A stretch of 64,000 nucleotides of DNA from Spongilla lacustris (lineage: Eukaryota; Porifera; Demospongiae; Spongillida; Spongillidae). The stretch spans positions 10,259,865 to 10,323,864 of the forward strand of contig OX442420.1 in the NCBI GenBank assembly GCA_949361645.1, written 5' to 3'. Below, piece after piece: positions 25,196 through 39,745 of this stretch. Both the position numbers and the translations under genes were made by a program. The first letter of the stretch is position 1. The number at the start of each line of letters is the position of its first letter. The notes under the pieces are model-generated. The model made no database searches and was not told the DNA's origin. It saw nothing but the letters and a program-made list of their open reading frames with translations.

Positions 25196-25346
25196 TGTAA
25201 GTGGCCAACAGGTACGATAGTGACAGCAGTTAATAGCACTTGCAATCACGCGTAACAACTGAACTAAATACAAAAATAGGTACTTATGTATTAGATGTCA
25301 CACGACACTGAAGGTCTTTCTGCGCAAGCGCATGCAGCTCGTTACA
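25196..25346 (-). repeat. 5' LTR (151 bp)
   Basis: Begins TGTAACGAGC and ends CCACTTACA on the minus strand (TG...CA). Differs from the other LTR at a single base (C at the position equivalent to T in tctgtgcaag). Confidence 0.95.
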
Positions 25347-25350
25347 CGTA

Positions 25351-26620
25351 CATGCCCCACTCCAGCTGTCTGCGATCGCTCTTACGCAACATTCAATTAT
25401 GTAAGGTAATTTTGTCTGTGAAAGCAGACCGTGGTAATTTATCGGTTAAACTGGTGCATGAATTTACATGTGCATAATGATGATACAGATATGTTAAACC
25501 TACGAGCAGTGGCAAATGACTTCGTAAGCCACAATGTACTTGTTTTTCTATGTATGTATGTATCTTATTATTATGTGCATGTATTTTGCAATTAATATTC
25601 CTTTGAGTTGATGAAAAATAAATAAATAATTGAAGCCGCCACACTGCATTTGGGACATTTGTTTCATAAATGTACATTTTAGTGCCATACGTACTTATGC
25701 ATCATTTTATCATGACTCATAAATTTTAATTAGCCACCCCAAATTTTTGTGTTTGACTTCGGCCATGCATTGTTAAATGTTGGTTGTACTTCGGTTTTTT
25801 CCCCCTCCCCCTGATTTTGTAATTTGTTACATACTGCTGAACCTAAACTAAACTACGCCCAGCTAAATAGGTGTACCCAAAACTAAGTCCAGATAGATGG
25901 AGGAACAGTTGGCTGACTTGCTAACAAATCCAGCTGTATCACCTTAGTATTTATTCCCAAATCTTTCCTTTTAATCTCCTCCCCTCCCCTCCACTTAATT
26001 CGTAATTTGTAAACTTACTTAACATACTGCTGAACCTAAGCTAAACTAAGCCCAGATAGATGGGCGTACCCTAAACTACTAAGCCCAGCTAGATAGGCGT
26101 ACCCTACGCTAAGCCCAGCTAACAGTCTGCCGATCCGCTAACAAATCCAGCTGGTCCGCCTTAGTGCTTACTCCCAAAGATTTTCTATTTAATTTTAAAG
26201 CACACCCAAACACTTCCCCCCCCCCTTCCTTCCCTTAAACACCTTATTCTTTTTATTTACATTATACTCTTAACACCAGTTCCGTGAGAATTTGACACTT
26301 TCTGTTGAACCGACTTTCTTAAGATTAGTAGGAACGCCACCAATTGTCTGGAAAAGCATACGTATAGATAGTTTAACTATCGCCTAGACATTTGTCGTAG
26401 TCTGCCGGACACTTCTCTGTATACTTTCAAAGTGACGCAGTTTTAGTTTTTTTGGTCATGAAACGTTGCGAAGGACACTTTTTCCTAGGCAATCTTGAGC
26501 CATAATTAATACTAATTTAAGAACGATTAGAAGGCTAAAATAGATTTCGTGTTGGCGGGTAGCTCAGTTCTTGTACAAAACGCACGTACAGTTGTTTACC
26601 TTGTTCAAGAACTTGCGTAC
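25351..26620. other. Intergenic with a diverged ~200-bp tandem duplication
   Basis: 25795-25980 and 25981-26190 are diverged copies sharing ACATACTGCTGAACCTAA, CTAACAAATCCAGCTG and CCCAGCTA words. A TATG run lies at about 25551-25562. No gene seen. Confidence 0.55.
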
Positions 26621-27197
26621 ATAATCGACCTTTTCATTTAAGGGTGCAAGGAATGCAATTAGTGTTGATTACACGTGACGTCAACGTTCGGAGTACATTC
26701 TTTGCTCGTTTGGCTATGGTGTGCGTGTATTTTCGCGTGTATTCTTGCGTTGTTGGCTTAATAGTTGGCGTCAAATTTGAGGTAAGAATGATGAATGCAG
26801 TATGGAGGACCCCTCCAGGGACATGCTGTGATCTTGCTTCGCATTCTCATTCAAAGTGTCTGAAGGATAGCGTCTAGTGAATGCATTAGTGAAAAACCCA
26901 GTACTTCGGCTGAACTAACACAAGACGATATACCCGGTCATCACTAAATGAGCCATTCCATGGTATTCTAAAAGTGCGCACTTTCACACCTACGCAGGCA
27001 TATGGATCGGATGGTAGATTCCAGGAAGCAATAGTGCACTTCTTCTCACTTAAAAAAGTATTCGTGACAAGCTACCACTGTAACAAGGAACTGAAAAACG
27101 CATTCGGCGAATGTACTCCAGATGTAACGTCACTTCTAATTATGACGTCACGTTGACGCGCAAACAATCCAGGGCCTTAAATGAAAAGGTCCATTAT
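26621..27197. mobile_element. 577-bp TIR element (MITE)
   Basis: Termini 26621-26643 and 27175-27197 are 23-bp inverted repeats with one mismatch (core GACCTTTTCATTTAAGG). Subterminal TGACGTCA-like words also occur in both halves (26677 and 27143). Target site possibly TA. No transposase. Confidence 0.75.
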
Positions 27198-27754
27198 AGA
27201 TGATAGTTGTCTGGGTACGAGATGATCAATAACCGGACGGGAACGAACAACGGGAGAAATATTAGGCTCACGTGCTGTATATTTTATAGCAGCATATTAC
27301 ACAAAAGCAACTATATAGTGACATAAGTGTGTAACTGAAACCTGCGTAACGTCAAATAATGCTTACATGTGGCCAACATTAGACGTTTGGACCTGTGCAT
27401 GACTAATATTGGGTTCGGTTTCGAGATACAAAGAAATTTTAGTGTCTGTTTCTACGCTAATATGATAGATGACTGCCAGAAATTTTACAGCCGCTAGCAA
27501 TTTGATCCAGATGAACATTACTATGCTGTTTTAAAACTCAGAAACCTTGTCAGAAAAGTGTCCCATTTCTGTTAACAGCCTTACCTCTTGACTTCCAACT
27601 AACCTAGGTACTCAGCGGAAGTAGTTGCAAGGCTGGCAGTAGCTTGAAACGTCGTTTAAGGTGTTGAACTACTTAATAACTTAGTACACCAGTATTTGTG
27701 GCAATTGGTACCGTTCCGACTAATTTTCCAAATGTGAGTTCGACGAAATAGGCT
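27198..27754. other. Intergenic, nothing recognised
   Basis: A GTCTGGGTACGAGA word at 27209-27222 resembles the terminus of the 15.1-kb TA element, but no partner end was found. Confidence 0.4.
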
Positions 27755-30700
27755 TGACCGAGACTTCCCCTAGGTGTCATTGATCTTGGTAATCTGGTAT
27801 GAGGGCTCACAGGCTACGTTGATTTTGGGGAAGTGGGGTAAGCCTTGCCACCGCCAGTTAGCGTGGGATCTGTTGCATCATCGGTAGGCATTGCCGCCCT
27901 TGACCGAAACGTTCCCTAGCTGTGTGTGTGTTTGGGGCTCGTGCTTTTGACCTCCAGGATGCCAACCTGTGTCTTAACCTGGGTCACGTCCTTAATGCCT
28001 AAGACGAGGCGATTGCTGTAAGGCTTAGACAGCATCGCTAATTCCTTAATTGTGTTGGCTTCCCTTGATCATGACTCTTTTGAGAATCTAATATCTATCC
28101 CTATTAATCCCATAACAGTAATCTAACTTTGATTTTTGTTCTTATCAATTTGTATCTATTTAATGTGTCTGTTGCATCATTGGTAGGCATTGCCGCCCTT
28201 GACCGAGATGGTGTTTTGAATGTGTGTGCATGTACTGTTTATTAATAGTTATGTACATGTAGAGCTATGCACAAGTGTGTATGGTTCCTATGCATTCAAA
28301 GAGCAGCATTACATATAGCTTAGATCCCCGTGGCAGCCAGCCTAAACTGATTGTACTCCACAGACATTTGTCCGCAATGTCCATCTGCCTCAATGAGCCA
28401 GGAGACTTACAAGCAATTGATCTGTGTTCTCCGTGCGAATGGTTGGCAAAGCTGTCCTAAGTATAAAGCATTTTCAGGTGTCCCATTTTTTGACATTTAA
28501 TGCTGCGCTACCATTTGTATGGTACCGTACACATTTGTCGTACTAAATCACCATATCTATGCATCGAGATGTTGCAGATACATGACACCTGTCCGTGGTA
28601 TTATACTGTTAGTTGTTGTATACGTAGAGCTAAGCACAAGTGTGTATGGTTCCTGCACATTCAAAGAGCAGCATTACATGTAGCTTAGATCCCCGTGGTA
28701 GCCAGCCTAAACTGATTGTACCCCACAGACATTTGTCCGCAATGTCCATCTGCCTCAATGAGCCAGGAGACTTACAAGCAATTGATCTGTGTTCTCTGTG
28801 CGAATGGTTGGCAAAGCTGTCCTAAGTATAAAGCATTTTCAGGTGTCCCATTTTTTGACATTTAATGCTGCGCTACCATTTGTATGGTACCGTACACATT
28901 TGTCGTACTAAATCACCATATCTATGCATCGCGATGTTGTAGATACATGACACCTGTTTCTATTTATATATTGTATCTTCACCTTATAGTGTAAAATTCA
29001 CCATAATCACCTATCCCCAAGCACCCTGTATATTTAAATTCCTGTCTTCACCCATCCTATCTCTTTTAAACTCTCTCTATCCTCCGGGCCCAACTGAGTG
29101 TCATTGTTCTTGGGAATCTGGCATGAGGGCTCACAGGCTCCGTTGATTTTGGGGAAGTGGGGTAAGCCTTGCCACCACCAGTTAGCGTGGGATCTGTTGC
29201 ATCATTGGTAGGCATTGCCACCCTTGACCGAGACTTCCCCTAGCTGTGTGTGTGTTTGGGGCTCCTGCTTTTGACCTCCAGGATGCCAACCTGTGTCTTA
29301 ACCTGGGTCACGTCCTTAATGCCTAAGACGAGGCGATTGCTGTAAGGCTTAGACAGCATCGCTAATTCCTTAATTGTGTTGGCTTCCCTTGATCATGACT
29401 CTTTTGGGAATCTAATATCTATCCCTATAAATCCCATAACAGTAAACTAACTTTGATTTTTATTCTTATCAATTTGTATCTATTTAATGTGTCTGTTGCA
29501 TCATTGGTAGGCATTGCCGCCCTTGACCGAGATGGTGTTTTGAATGTGTGTGCATGTACTGTTTATTAATAGTTATGTACATGTAGAGCTATGCACAAGT
29601 GTGTATGGTTCCTATGCATTCAAAGAGCAGCATTACATGTAGCTTAGATCCCCGTGGCAGCCAGCCTAAACTGATTGTACTCCACAGACATTTGTCCGCA
29701 ATGTCCATCTGCCTCAATGAGCCAGGAGACTTACAAGCAATTGATCTGTGTTCTCAGTGCGAATGGTTGGCAAAGCTGTCCTAAGTATAAAGCATTTTCA
29801 GGTGTCCCATTTTTTGACATTTAATGCTGCGATACCATTTGTATGGTACCGTACACATTTGTCGTACTAAATCACCGTATCTATGCATCAAGATGTTGCA
29901 GATACATGACACCTGTTTCTATTTATTTATTGTATCTTCACCTTATAGTGTACAATTCACCATAATCACCTATCCCCAAGCACCCTGTATATTTAAATTC
30001 CTGTCTTCACCCATCCTATCTCTTTTAAACTCTATCCTCCGGGCCCAACTGAGTGTCATTGTTCTTGGGAATCTGGCATGAGGGCTCACAGGCTCCGTTG
30101 ATTTTGGGGAAGTGGGGTAAGCCTTGCCACCGCCAGTTAGCGTGGGATCTGTTGCATCATTGGTAGGCATTGCCACCCTTGACCGAGACTTCCCCTAGCT
30201 GTGTGTGTGTTTGGGGCTCCTGCTTTTGACCTCCAGGATGCCAACCTGTGTCCTAACCTGGGTCACGTCCTTAATGCCTAAGACGAGGCGATTGCTGTAA
30301 GGCTTAGACAGCATCGCTAATTCCTTAATTGTGTTGGCTTCCCTTGATCATGACTCTTTTGGGAATCTAATATCTATCCCTATAAATCCCATAACAGTAA
30401 TCTAACTTTGATTTTTATTCTTATCAATTTGTATCTATTTAATGTGTCTGTTGCATCATTGGTAGGCATTGCCGCCCTTGACCGAGATGGTGTTTTGAAT
30501 GTGTGTGCATGTACTGTTTATTAATAGTTATGTACATGTAGAGCTATGCACAAGTGTGTATGGTTCCTATGCATTCAAAGAGCAGCATTACATGTAGCTT
30601 AGATCCCCGTGGCAGCCAGCCTAAACTGATTGTACTCCACAGACATTTGTCCGCAATGTCCATCTGCCTCAATGAGCCAGGAGACTTACAAGTAATTGAT

Positions 30701-33700
30701 CTGTGTTCTCCGTGCGAATGGTTGGCAAAGCTGTCCTAAGTATAAAGCATTTTCAGGTGTCCCATTTTTTGACATTTAATGCTGCGCTACCATTTGTATG
30801 GTACCGTACACATTTGTCGTACTAAATCACCATATCTATGCATCGAGATGTTGCAGATACTTGACAAATGTTTCTATTTATTTATTGTATCTTCACCTTA
30901 TAGTGTACAATTCACCTTAATCACTTATCCCCAAGCACCCTGTATATTTAAATTCCTGTCTTCACCCATCCTATCTCTTTTAAACTCTCTCTATCTTCCG
31001 GGCCCAACTGAATGTCATTGTTCTTGGGAATCTGGCATGAGGGCTCACAGGCTCCGTTGATTTTGGGGAAGTGGGGTAAGCCTTGCCACCGCCAGTTAGC
31101 GTGGGATCTGTTGCATCATTGGTAGGTATTGCCACCCTTGACCGAGACTTCCCCTAGCTGTGTGTGTGTTTGGGGCTCCTGCTTTTAACCTCCAGGATGC
31201 CAACCTGTGTCTTAACCTGGGTCACGTCCTTAATGCCTAAGACGAGGCGATTGCTGTAAGGCTTAGACAGCATCGCTAATTCCTTATTTGTGTTGGCTTC
31301 CCTTGATCATGACTCTTTTGGGAATCTAATATCTATCCCTATAAATCCCATAACAGTAAACTAACTTTGATTTTTATTCGTATCAATTTGTATCTATTTA
31401 ATGTGTCTGTTGCATCATTGGTAGGCATTGCCGCCCTTGACCGAGATGGTGTTTTGAATGTGTGTGCATGTACTGTTTATTAATAGTTATGTACATGTAG
31501 AGCTATGCACAAGTGTGTATGGTTCCTATGCATTCAAAGAGCAGCATTACATGTAGCTTAGATCCCCGTGGCAGCCAGCCTAAACTGATTGTACTCCACA
31601 GACATTTGTCCGCAATGTCCATCTGCCTCAATGAGCCAGGAGACTTACAAGCAATTGATCTGTGTTCTCCGTGCGAATGGTTGGCAAAGCTGTCCTAAGT
31701 ATAAAGCATTTTCAGGTGTCCTATTTTTTGACATTTAATGCTGCGATACCATTTGTATGGTACCGTACACATTTGTCGTACTAAATCACCGTATCTATGC
31801 ATCAAGATGTTGCAGATACATGACACCTGTTTCTATTTATTTATTGTGTCTTCACCTTATAGTGTACAATTCACCATAATCACCTATCCCCAAGCACCCT
31901 GTATATTTAAATTCCTGTCTTCACCCATCCTATCTCTTTTAAACTCTCTCTATCCTCCGGGCCCAACTGAGTGTCATTGTTCTTGGGAATCTGGCATGAG
32001 GGCTCACAGGCTCCGTTGATTTTGGGGAAGTGGGGTAAGCCTTGCCACCGCCAGTTAGCGTGGGATCTGTTGCATCATTGGTAGGCATTGCCACCCTTGA
32101 CCGAGACTTCCCCTAGCTGTGTGTGTGTTTGGGGCTCCTGCTTTTGACCTCCAGGATGCCAACCTGTGTCCTAACCTGGGTCACGTCCTTAATGCCTAAG
32201 ACGAGGCGATTGCTGTAAGGCTTAGACAGCATCGCTAATTCCTTAATTGTGTTGGCTTCCCTTGATCATGACTCTTTTGGGAATCTAATATCTATCCCTA
32301 TAAATCCCATAACAGTAATCTAACTTTGATTTTTATTCTTATCAATTTGTATCTATTTAATGTGTCTGTTGCATCATTGGTAGGCATTGCCGCCCTTGAC
32401 CGAGATGGTGTTTTGAATGTGTGTGCATGTACTGTTTATTAATAGTTATGTACATGTAGAGCTATGCACAAGTGTGTATGGTTCCTATGCATTCAAAGAG
32501 CAGCATTACATGTAGCTTAGATCCCCGTGGCAGCCAGCCTAAACTGATTGTACTCCACAGACATTTGTCCGCAATGTCCATCTGCCTCAATGAGCCAGGA
32601 GACTTACAAGTAATTGATCTGTGTTCTCCGTGCGAATGGTTGGCAAAGCTGTCCTAAGTATAAAGCATTTTCAGGTGTCCCATTTTTTGACATTTAATGC
32701 TGCGCTACCATTTGTATGGTACCGTACACATTTGTCGTACTAAATCACCATATCTATGCATCGAGATGTTGCAGATACTTGACAAATGTTTCTATTTATT
32801 TATTGTATCTTCACCTTATAGTGTACAATTCACCTTAATCACTTATCCCCAAGCACCCTGTATATTTAAATTCCTGTCTTCACCCATCCTATCTCTTTTA
32901 AACTCTCTCTATCTTCCGGGCCCAACTGAATGTCATTGTTCTTGGGAATCTGGCATGAGGGCTCACAGGCTCCGTTGATTTTGGGGAAGTGGGGTAAGCC
33001 TTGCCACCGCCAGTTAGCGTGGGATCTGTTGCATCATTGGTAGGTATTGCCACCCTTGACCGAGACTTCCCCTAGCTGTGTGTGTGTTTGGGGCTCCTGC
33101 TTTTAACCTCCAGGATGCCAACCTGTGTCTTAACCTGGGTCACGTCCTTAATGCCTAAGACGAGGCGATTGCTGTAAGGCTTAGACAGCATCGCTAATTC
33201 CTTATTTGTGTTGGCTTCCCTTGATCATGACTCTTTTGGGAATCTAATATCTATCCCTATAAATCCCATAACAGTAAACTAACTTTGATTTTTATTCGTA
33301 TCAATTTGTATCTATTTAATGTGTCTGTTGCATCATTGGTAGGCATTGCCGCCCTTGACCGAGATGGTGTTTTGAATGTGTGTGCATGTACTGTTTATTA
33401 ATAGTTATGTACATGTAGAGCTATGCACAAGTGTGTATGGTTCCTATGCATTCAAAGAGCAGCATTACATGTAGCTTAGATCCCCGTGGCAGCCAGCCTA
33501 AACTGATTGTACTCCACAGACATTTGTCCGCAATGTCCATCTGCCTCAATGAGCCAGGAGACTTACAAGCAATTGATCTGTGTTCTCCGTGCGAATGGTT
33601 GGCAAAGCTGTCCTAAGTATAAAGCATTTTCAGGTGTCCTATTTTTTGACATTTAATGCTGCGATACCATTTGTATGGTACCGTACACATTTGTCGTACT

Positions 33701-36700
33701 AAATCACCGTATCTATGCATCAAGATGTTGCAGATACATGACACCTGTTTCTATTTATTTATTGTGTCTTCACCTTATAGTGTACAATTCACCATAATCA
33801 CCTATCCCCAAGCACCCTGTATATTTAAATTCCTGTCTTCACCCATCCTATCTCTTTTAAACTCTCTCTATCCTCCGGGCCCAACTGAGTGTCATTGTTC
33901 TTGGGAATCTGGCATGAGGGCTCACAGGCTCCGTTGATTTTGGGGAAGTGGGGTAAGCCTTGCCACCGCCAGTTAGCGTGGGATCTGTTGCATCATTGGT
34001 AGGCATTGCCACCCTTGACCGAGACTTCCCCTAGCTGTGTGTGTGTTTGGGGCTCCTGCTTTTGACCTCCAGGATGCCAACCTGTGTCCTAACCTGGGTC
34101 ACGTCCTTAATGCCTAAGACAAGGCGATTGCTCTAAGGCTTAGACAGCATCGCTAATTCCTTAATTGTGTTGGCTTCCCTTGATCATGACTCTTTTGGGA
34201 ATCTATCTATCCCTATAAATCCCATAACAGTAATCTAATTTTGAATTTTATTCTTATCAATTTGTATCTATTTAATGTGTCTGTTGCATCATTGGTAGGC
34301 ATTGCCGCCCTTGACCGAGATGGTGTTTTGAATGTGTGTGCATGTACTGTTTATTAATAGTTATGTACATGTAGAGCTATGCACAAGTGTGTATGGTTCC
34401 TATGCATTCAAAGAGCAGCATTACATGTAGCTTAGATCCCCGTGGCAGCCAGCCTAAACTGATTGTACTCCACAGACATTTGTCCGCAATGTCCATCTGC
34501 CTCAATGAGCCAGGAGACTTACAAGCAATTGATCTGTGTTCTCCGTGCGAATGGTTGGCAAAGTTGTCCTAAGTATAAAGCATTTTCAGGTGTCCCATTT
34601 TTTGACATTTAATGCTGCGCTACCATTTGTATGGTACCGTACACATTTGTCGTACTAAATCACCATATCTATGCATCGAGATGTAGCAGATACATGACAC
34701 CTGTTTGTATTTTTTTATTGTATCTTCACCTTATAGTGTACAATTCACCTTAATCACCTATCCCCAAGCACCCTGTATATTTAATTCCTGTCTTCACCCA
34801 TCCTATCTCTTTTAAACTCTCTCTATCCTCCGGGCCCAACTGAGTGTCATTGTTCTTGGGAATCTAGCATGAGGGCTCACAGGCTCCGTTGATTTTGGGG
34901 AAGTGGGGTAAGCCTTGCCACCACCAGTTAGCGTGGGATCTGTTGCATCATTGGTAGGCATTGCCACCCTTGACCGAGACTTCCCCTAGCTGTGTGTGTG
35001 TTTGGGGCTCCTGCTTTTGACCTCCAGGATGCCAACCTGTGTCTTAACCTGGGTCACGTCCTTAATGCCTAAGACGAGGCGATTGCTGTAAGGCCTAGAC
35101 AGCATCGCTAATTCCTTAATTGTGTTGGCTTCCCTTGATCATGACTCTTTTGGGAATCTAATATCTATCCCTATAAATCCCATAACAGTAATCTAACTTT
35201 GAATTTTATTCTTATCAATTTATATCTATTTATTGTGTCTGTTGCATCATTGGTAGGCATTGCCGCCCTTGACCGAGATGGTGTTTTGAATGTGTGTGCA
35301 TGTACTGTTTATTAATAGTTATGTACATGTAGAGCTATGCACAAGTGTGTATGGTTCCTATGCATTCAAAGAGCAGCATTACATGTAGCTTAGATCCCCG
35401 TGGCAGCCAGCCTAAACTGATTGTACTCCACAGACATTTGTCCGCAATGTCCATCTGCCTCAATGAGCCAGGAGACTTACAAGCAATTGATCTGTGTTCT
35501 CCGTGCGAATGGTTGGCAAAGCTGTCCTAAGTATAAAGTATTTTCAGGTGTCCCATTTTTTGACATTTAATGCTGCGCTACCATTTGTATGATACCGTAC
35601 ACATTTGTCGTACTAAATCACCATATCTATGCATCGAGATGTTGCAGATACTTGACAAATGTTTCTATTTATTTATTGTATCTTCACCTTATAGTGTACA
35701 ATTCACCTTAATCACTTATCCCCAAGCACCCTGTATATTTAAATTCCTGTCTTCACCCATCCTATCTCTTTTAAACTCTCTCTATCTTCCCGGCCCAACT
35801 GAATGTCATTGTTCTAGGGAATCTGGCATGAGGGCTCACAGGCTCCGTTGATTTTGGGGAAGTGGGGTAAGCCTTGCCACCGCCAGTTAGCGTGGGATCT
35901 GTTGCATCATTGGTAGGCATTGCCACCCTTGACCGAGACTTCCCCTAGCTGTGTGTGTGTTTGGGGCTCCTGCTTTTGACCTCCAGGATGCCAACCTGTG
36001 TCTTAACCTGGGTCACGTCCTTAATGCCTAAGATGAGGCGATTGCTGTAAGGCTTAGACAGCATCGCTAATTCCTTAATTGTGTTGGCTTCCCTTGATCA
36101 TGACTCTTTTGGGAATCTAATATCTATCCCTATAAATCCCATAACAGTAATCTAATTTTGAATTTTATTCTTATCAATTTGTATCTATTTAATGTGTCTG
36201 TTGCATCATTGGTAGGCATTGCCGCCCTTGACCGAGATGGTGTTTTGAATGTGTGTGCATGTACTGTTTATTAATAGTTATGTACATGTAGAGCTATGCA
36301 CAAGTGTGTATGGTTCCTATGCATTCAAAGAGCAGCATTACATGTAGCTTAGATCCCCGTGGCAGCCAGCCTAAACTGATTGTACTCCACAGACATTTGT
36401 CCGCAATGTCCATCTGCCTCAATGAGCCAGGAGACTTACAAGCAATTGATCTGTGTTCTCCGTGCGAATGGTTGGCAAAGTTGTCCTAAGTATAAAGCAT
36501 TTTCAGGTGTCCCATTTTTTGACATTTAATGCTGCGCTACCATTTGTATGGTACCGTACACATTTGTCGTACTAAATCACCATATCTATGCATCGAGATG
36601 TAGCAGATACATGACACCTGTTTGTATTTTTTTATTGTATCTTCACCTTATAGTGTACAATTCACCTCCCCAAGCACCCTGTATATTTAATTCCTGTCTT

Positions 36701-39700
36701 CACCCATCCTATCTCTTTTAAACTCTCTCTATCCTCCTGGCTCAACTGAGTGTCATTGTTCTTGGGAATCTAGCATGAGGGCTCACAGGCTCCGTTGATT
36801 TTGGGGAAGTGGGGTAAGCCTTGCCACCACCAGTTAGCGTGGGATCTGTTGCATCATTGGTAGGCATTGCCACCCTTGACCGAGACTTCCCCTAGCTGTG
36901 TGTGTGTTTGGGGCTCCTGCTTTTGACCTCCAGGATGCCAACCTGTGTCTTAACCTGGGTCACGTCCTTAATGCCTAAGACGAGGCGATTGCTGTAAGGC
37001 TTAGACAGCATCGCTAATTCCTTAATTGTGTTGGCTTCCCTAATATCTATCCCTATAAATCCCATAACAGTAATCTAACTTTGAATTTTATTCTTATCAA
37101 TTTATATCTATTTATTGTGTCTGTTGCATCATTGGTAGGCATTGCCGCCCTTGACCGAGATGGTGTTTTGAATGTGTGTGCATGTACTGTTTATTAATAG
37201 TTATGTACATGTAGAGCTATGCACAAGTGTGTATGGTTCCTATGCATTCAAAGAGCAGCATTACATGTAGCTTAGATCCCCGTGGCAGCCAGCCTAAACT
37301 GATTGTACTCCACAGACATTTGTCCGCAATGTCCATCTGCCTCAATGAGCCAGGAGACTTACAAGCAATTGATCTGTGTTCTCCGTGCGAATGGTTGGCA
37401 AAGCTGTCCTAAGTATAAAGTATTTTCAGGTGTCCCATTTTTTGACATTTATTGCTGCGCTACCATTTGTATGATACCGTACACATTTGTCGTACTAAAT
37501 CACCATATCTATGCATCGAGATGTTGCAGATACTTGACAAATGTTTCTATTTATTTATTGTATCTTCACCTTATAGTGTACAATTCACCTTAATCACTTA
37601 TCCCCAAGCACCCTGTATATTTAAATTCCTGTCTTCACCCATCCTATCTCTTTTAAACTCTCTCTATCTTCCGGGCCCAACTGAATGTCATTGTTCTAGG
37701 GAATCTGGCATGAGGGCTCACAGGCTCCGTTGATTTTGGGGAAGTGGGGTAAGCCTTGCCACCGCCAGTTAGCGTGGGATCTGTTGCATCATTGGTAGGC
37801 ATTGCCACCCTTGACCGAGACTTCCCCTAGCTGTGTGTGTGTTTGGGGCTCCTGCTTTTGACCTCCAGGATGCCAACCTGTGTCTTAACCTGGGTCACGT
37901 CCTTAATGCCTAAGACGAGGCGATTGCTGTAAGGCTTAGACAGCATCGCTAATTCCTTAATTGTGTTGGCTTCCCTTGATCATGACTCTTTTGGGAATCT
38001 AATATCTATCCCTATAAATCGCATAACAGTAAACTAACTTTGATTTTTATTCTTATCAATTTGTATCTATTTAATGTGTCTGTTGCATCATTGGTAGGCA
38101 TTGCCGCCCTTGACCGAGATGGTGTTTTGAATGTGTGTGCATGTACTGTTTATTAATAGTTATGTACATGTAGAGCTATGCACAAGTGTGTATGGTTCCT
38201 ATGCATTCAAAGAGCAGCATTACATGTAGCTTAGATCCCCGTGGCAGCCAGCCTAAACTGATTGTACTCCACAGACATTTGTCCGCAATGTCCATCTGCC
38301 TCAATGAGCCAAGAGACTTACAAGCAATTGATCTGTGTTCTCCGTGCGAATGGTTGGCAAAGTTGTCCTAAGTATTACGCATTTTCAGGTGTCCCATTTT
38401 TTGACATTTAATGCTGCGCTACCATTTGTATGGTACCGTACACATTTGTCGTACTAAATCACCATATCTATGCATCGAGATGTTGCAGATACATGACACC
38501 TGTTTGTATTTTTTTATTGTACCTTCACCTTATAGTGTACAATTCACCTCCCCAAGCACCCTGTATATTTAATTCCTGTCTTCACCCATCCTATCTCTTT
38601 TAAACTCTCTCTATCCTCCGGGCCCATCTGAGTGTCATTGTTCTTGGGAATCTGGCATGAGGGCTCACAGGCTCCGTTGATTTTGGGGAAGTGGGGTAAG
38701 CCTTGCCACCGCCAGTTAGCGTGGGATCTGTTGCATCATTGGTAGGCATTGCCACCCTTGACCGAGACTTCCCCTAGCTGTGTGTGTGTTTGGGGCTCCT
38801 GCTTTTGACCTCCAGGATGCCAACCTGTGTCTTAACCTGGGTCACGTCCTTAATGCCTAAGACGAGGCGATTGCTGTAAGGCTTAGACAGCATCGCTAAT
38901 TCCTTAATTGTGTTGGCTTCCCTTGATCATGACTCTTTTGGGAATCTAATATCTGTCCCTATAAATCCCATAACAGTAATCTAACTTTGAATTTTATTCT
39001 TATCAATTTGTATCTATTTATTGTGTCTGTTGCATCATTGGTAAGCATTGCCGCCATTGACCGAGATGGTGCTCTGAATGTGTGTGCTTGTACTATTTAT
39101 TAATAGTTATGTACATGTAGAGCTATGCACAAGTGTGTATGGTTCCAGAGCAGCATTACATGTAGCTTAGATCCCTGTGGCTACCAGCCTAAACTGATCG
39201 TATTCCACAGACAATTGTCCACAATGTCCATCTGCCTCAATGAGCCAGGAGACTTACAAACAATTGATCTGTGTTCTCCGTGCGAATGGTTGGCAAAGCT
39301 GTCTTAAATGTAAAACATTTTTAGGTGTCCCATTTGACATTTAATGCTGCGCTACCATTTGTATGGTACCGTACACATTTGTCGTACTATATCACCATAT
39401 CTGTGCATCGAGATGTTGCAGATACATGACACCTGTACGTGGTATTATACTGTTAGTTGTTGTATATGTAGAGCTAAGCACAAGTGTGTATGGTTCCTGC
39501 ACATTCAAAGAGCAGCATTACATGTAGCTTAGATCCCCGTGGCAGCCAGCCTAAACTGATCGTACTCCACAGACATTTGTCCGCAATGTCCATCTGCCTC
39601 AATGAGCCAGGAGACTTACAAGCAATTGATCTGTGTTGTCCGTGCGAATGGTTGGCGAAGCTGTCCTAAATATAAAGCATTTTCAGGCGTCCCATTTAAT

Positions 39701-39745
39701 GCTGCAGCTATAATTTGTATGGTACCGTACAAATTTGTCGTACAG
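27755..39745 (+). repeat. Satellite array of ~959-bp units with dimeric higher-order repeats
   Basis: Eleven long units (955-959 bp; two shortened to 923 and 939) between 28640 and 39124. They are bounded on the left by a partial long unit and one short unit (28275-28639, 365 bp), and on the right by a short unit (39125-39483, 359 bp). The short unit lacks an internal ~600-bp block. Within each long unit a ~33-bp word (CTGTTGCATCATTGGTAGGC...) occurs twice ~316 bp apart. Neighbouring units alternate in diagnostic variants, giving ~1.9-kb dimers. Every unit carries a 61-codon open frame (MCMVPMHSKSSITC start). No RNA gene was recognised. Confidence 0.95.

Larger units (their letters stand above)
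20025..25346 (-). mobile_element. Ty3/gypsy-type LTR retrotransposon, coding frames broken
   Basis: A 5.3-kb element on the minus strand with 151-bp LTRs and a 4-bp target duplication CGTA (20021-20024 and 25347-25350). Order along the minus strand: 5' LTR, gag, protease, RT, RNase H, integrase, 3' LTR, the Ty3/gypsy order. It has no envelope gene. A primer-binding-like TGGCGTAGTCGGC starts one base inside the 5' LTR (25194 downward). A purine tract (minus-strand AAGGGGGAGCAG) precedes the 3' LTR. Several frame changes and an insertion/deletion in integrase make this copy non-functional. Confidence 0.93.
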
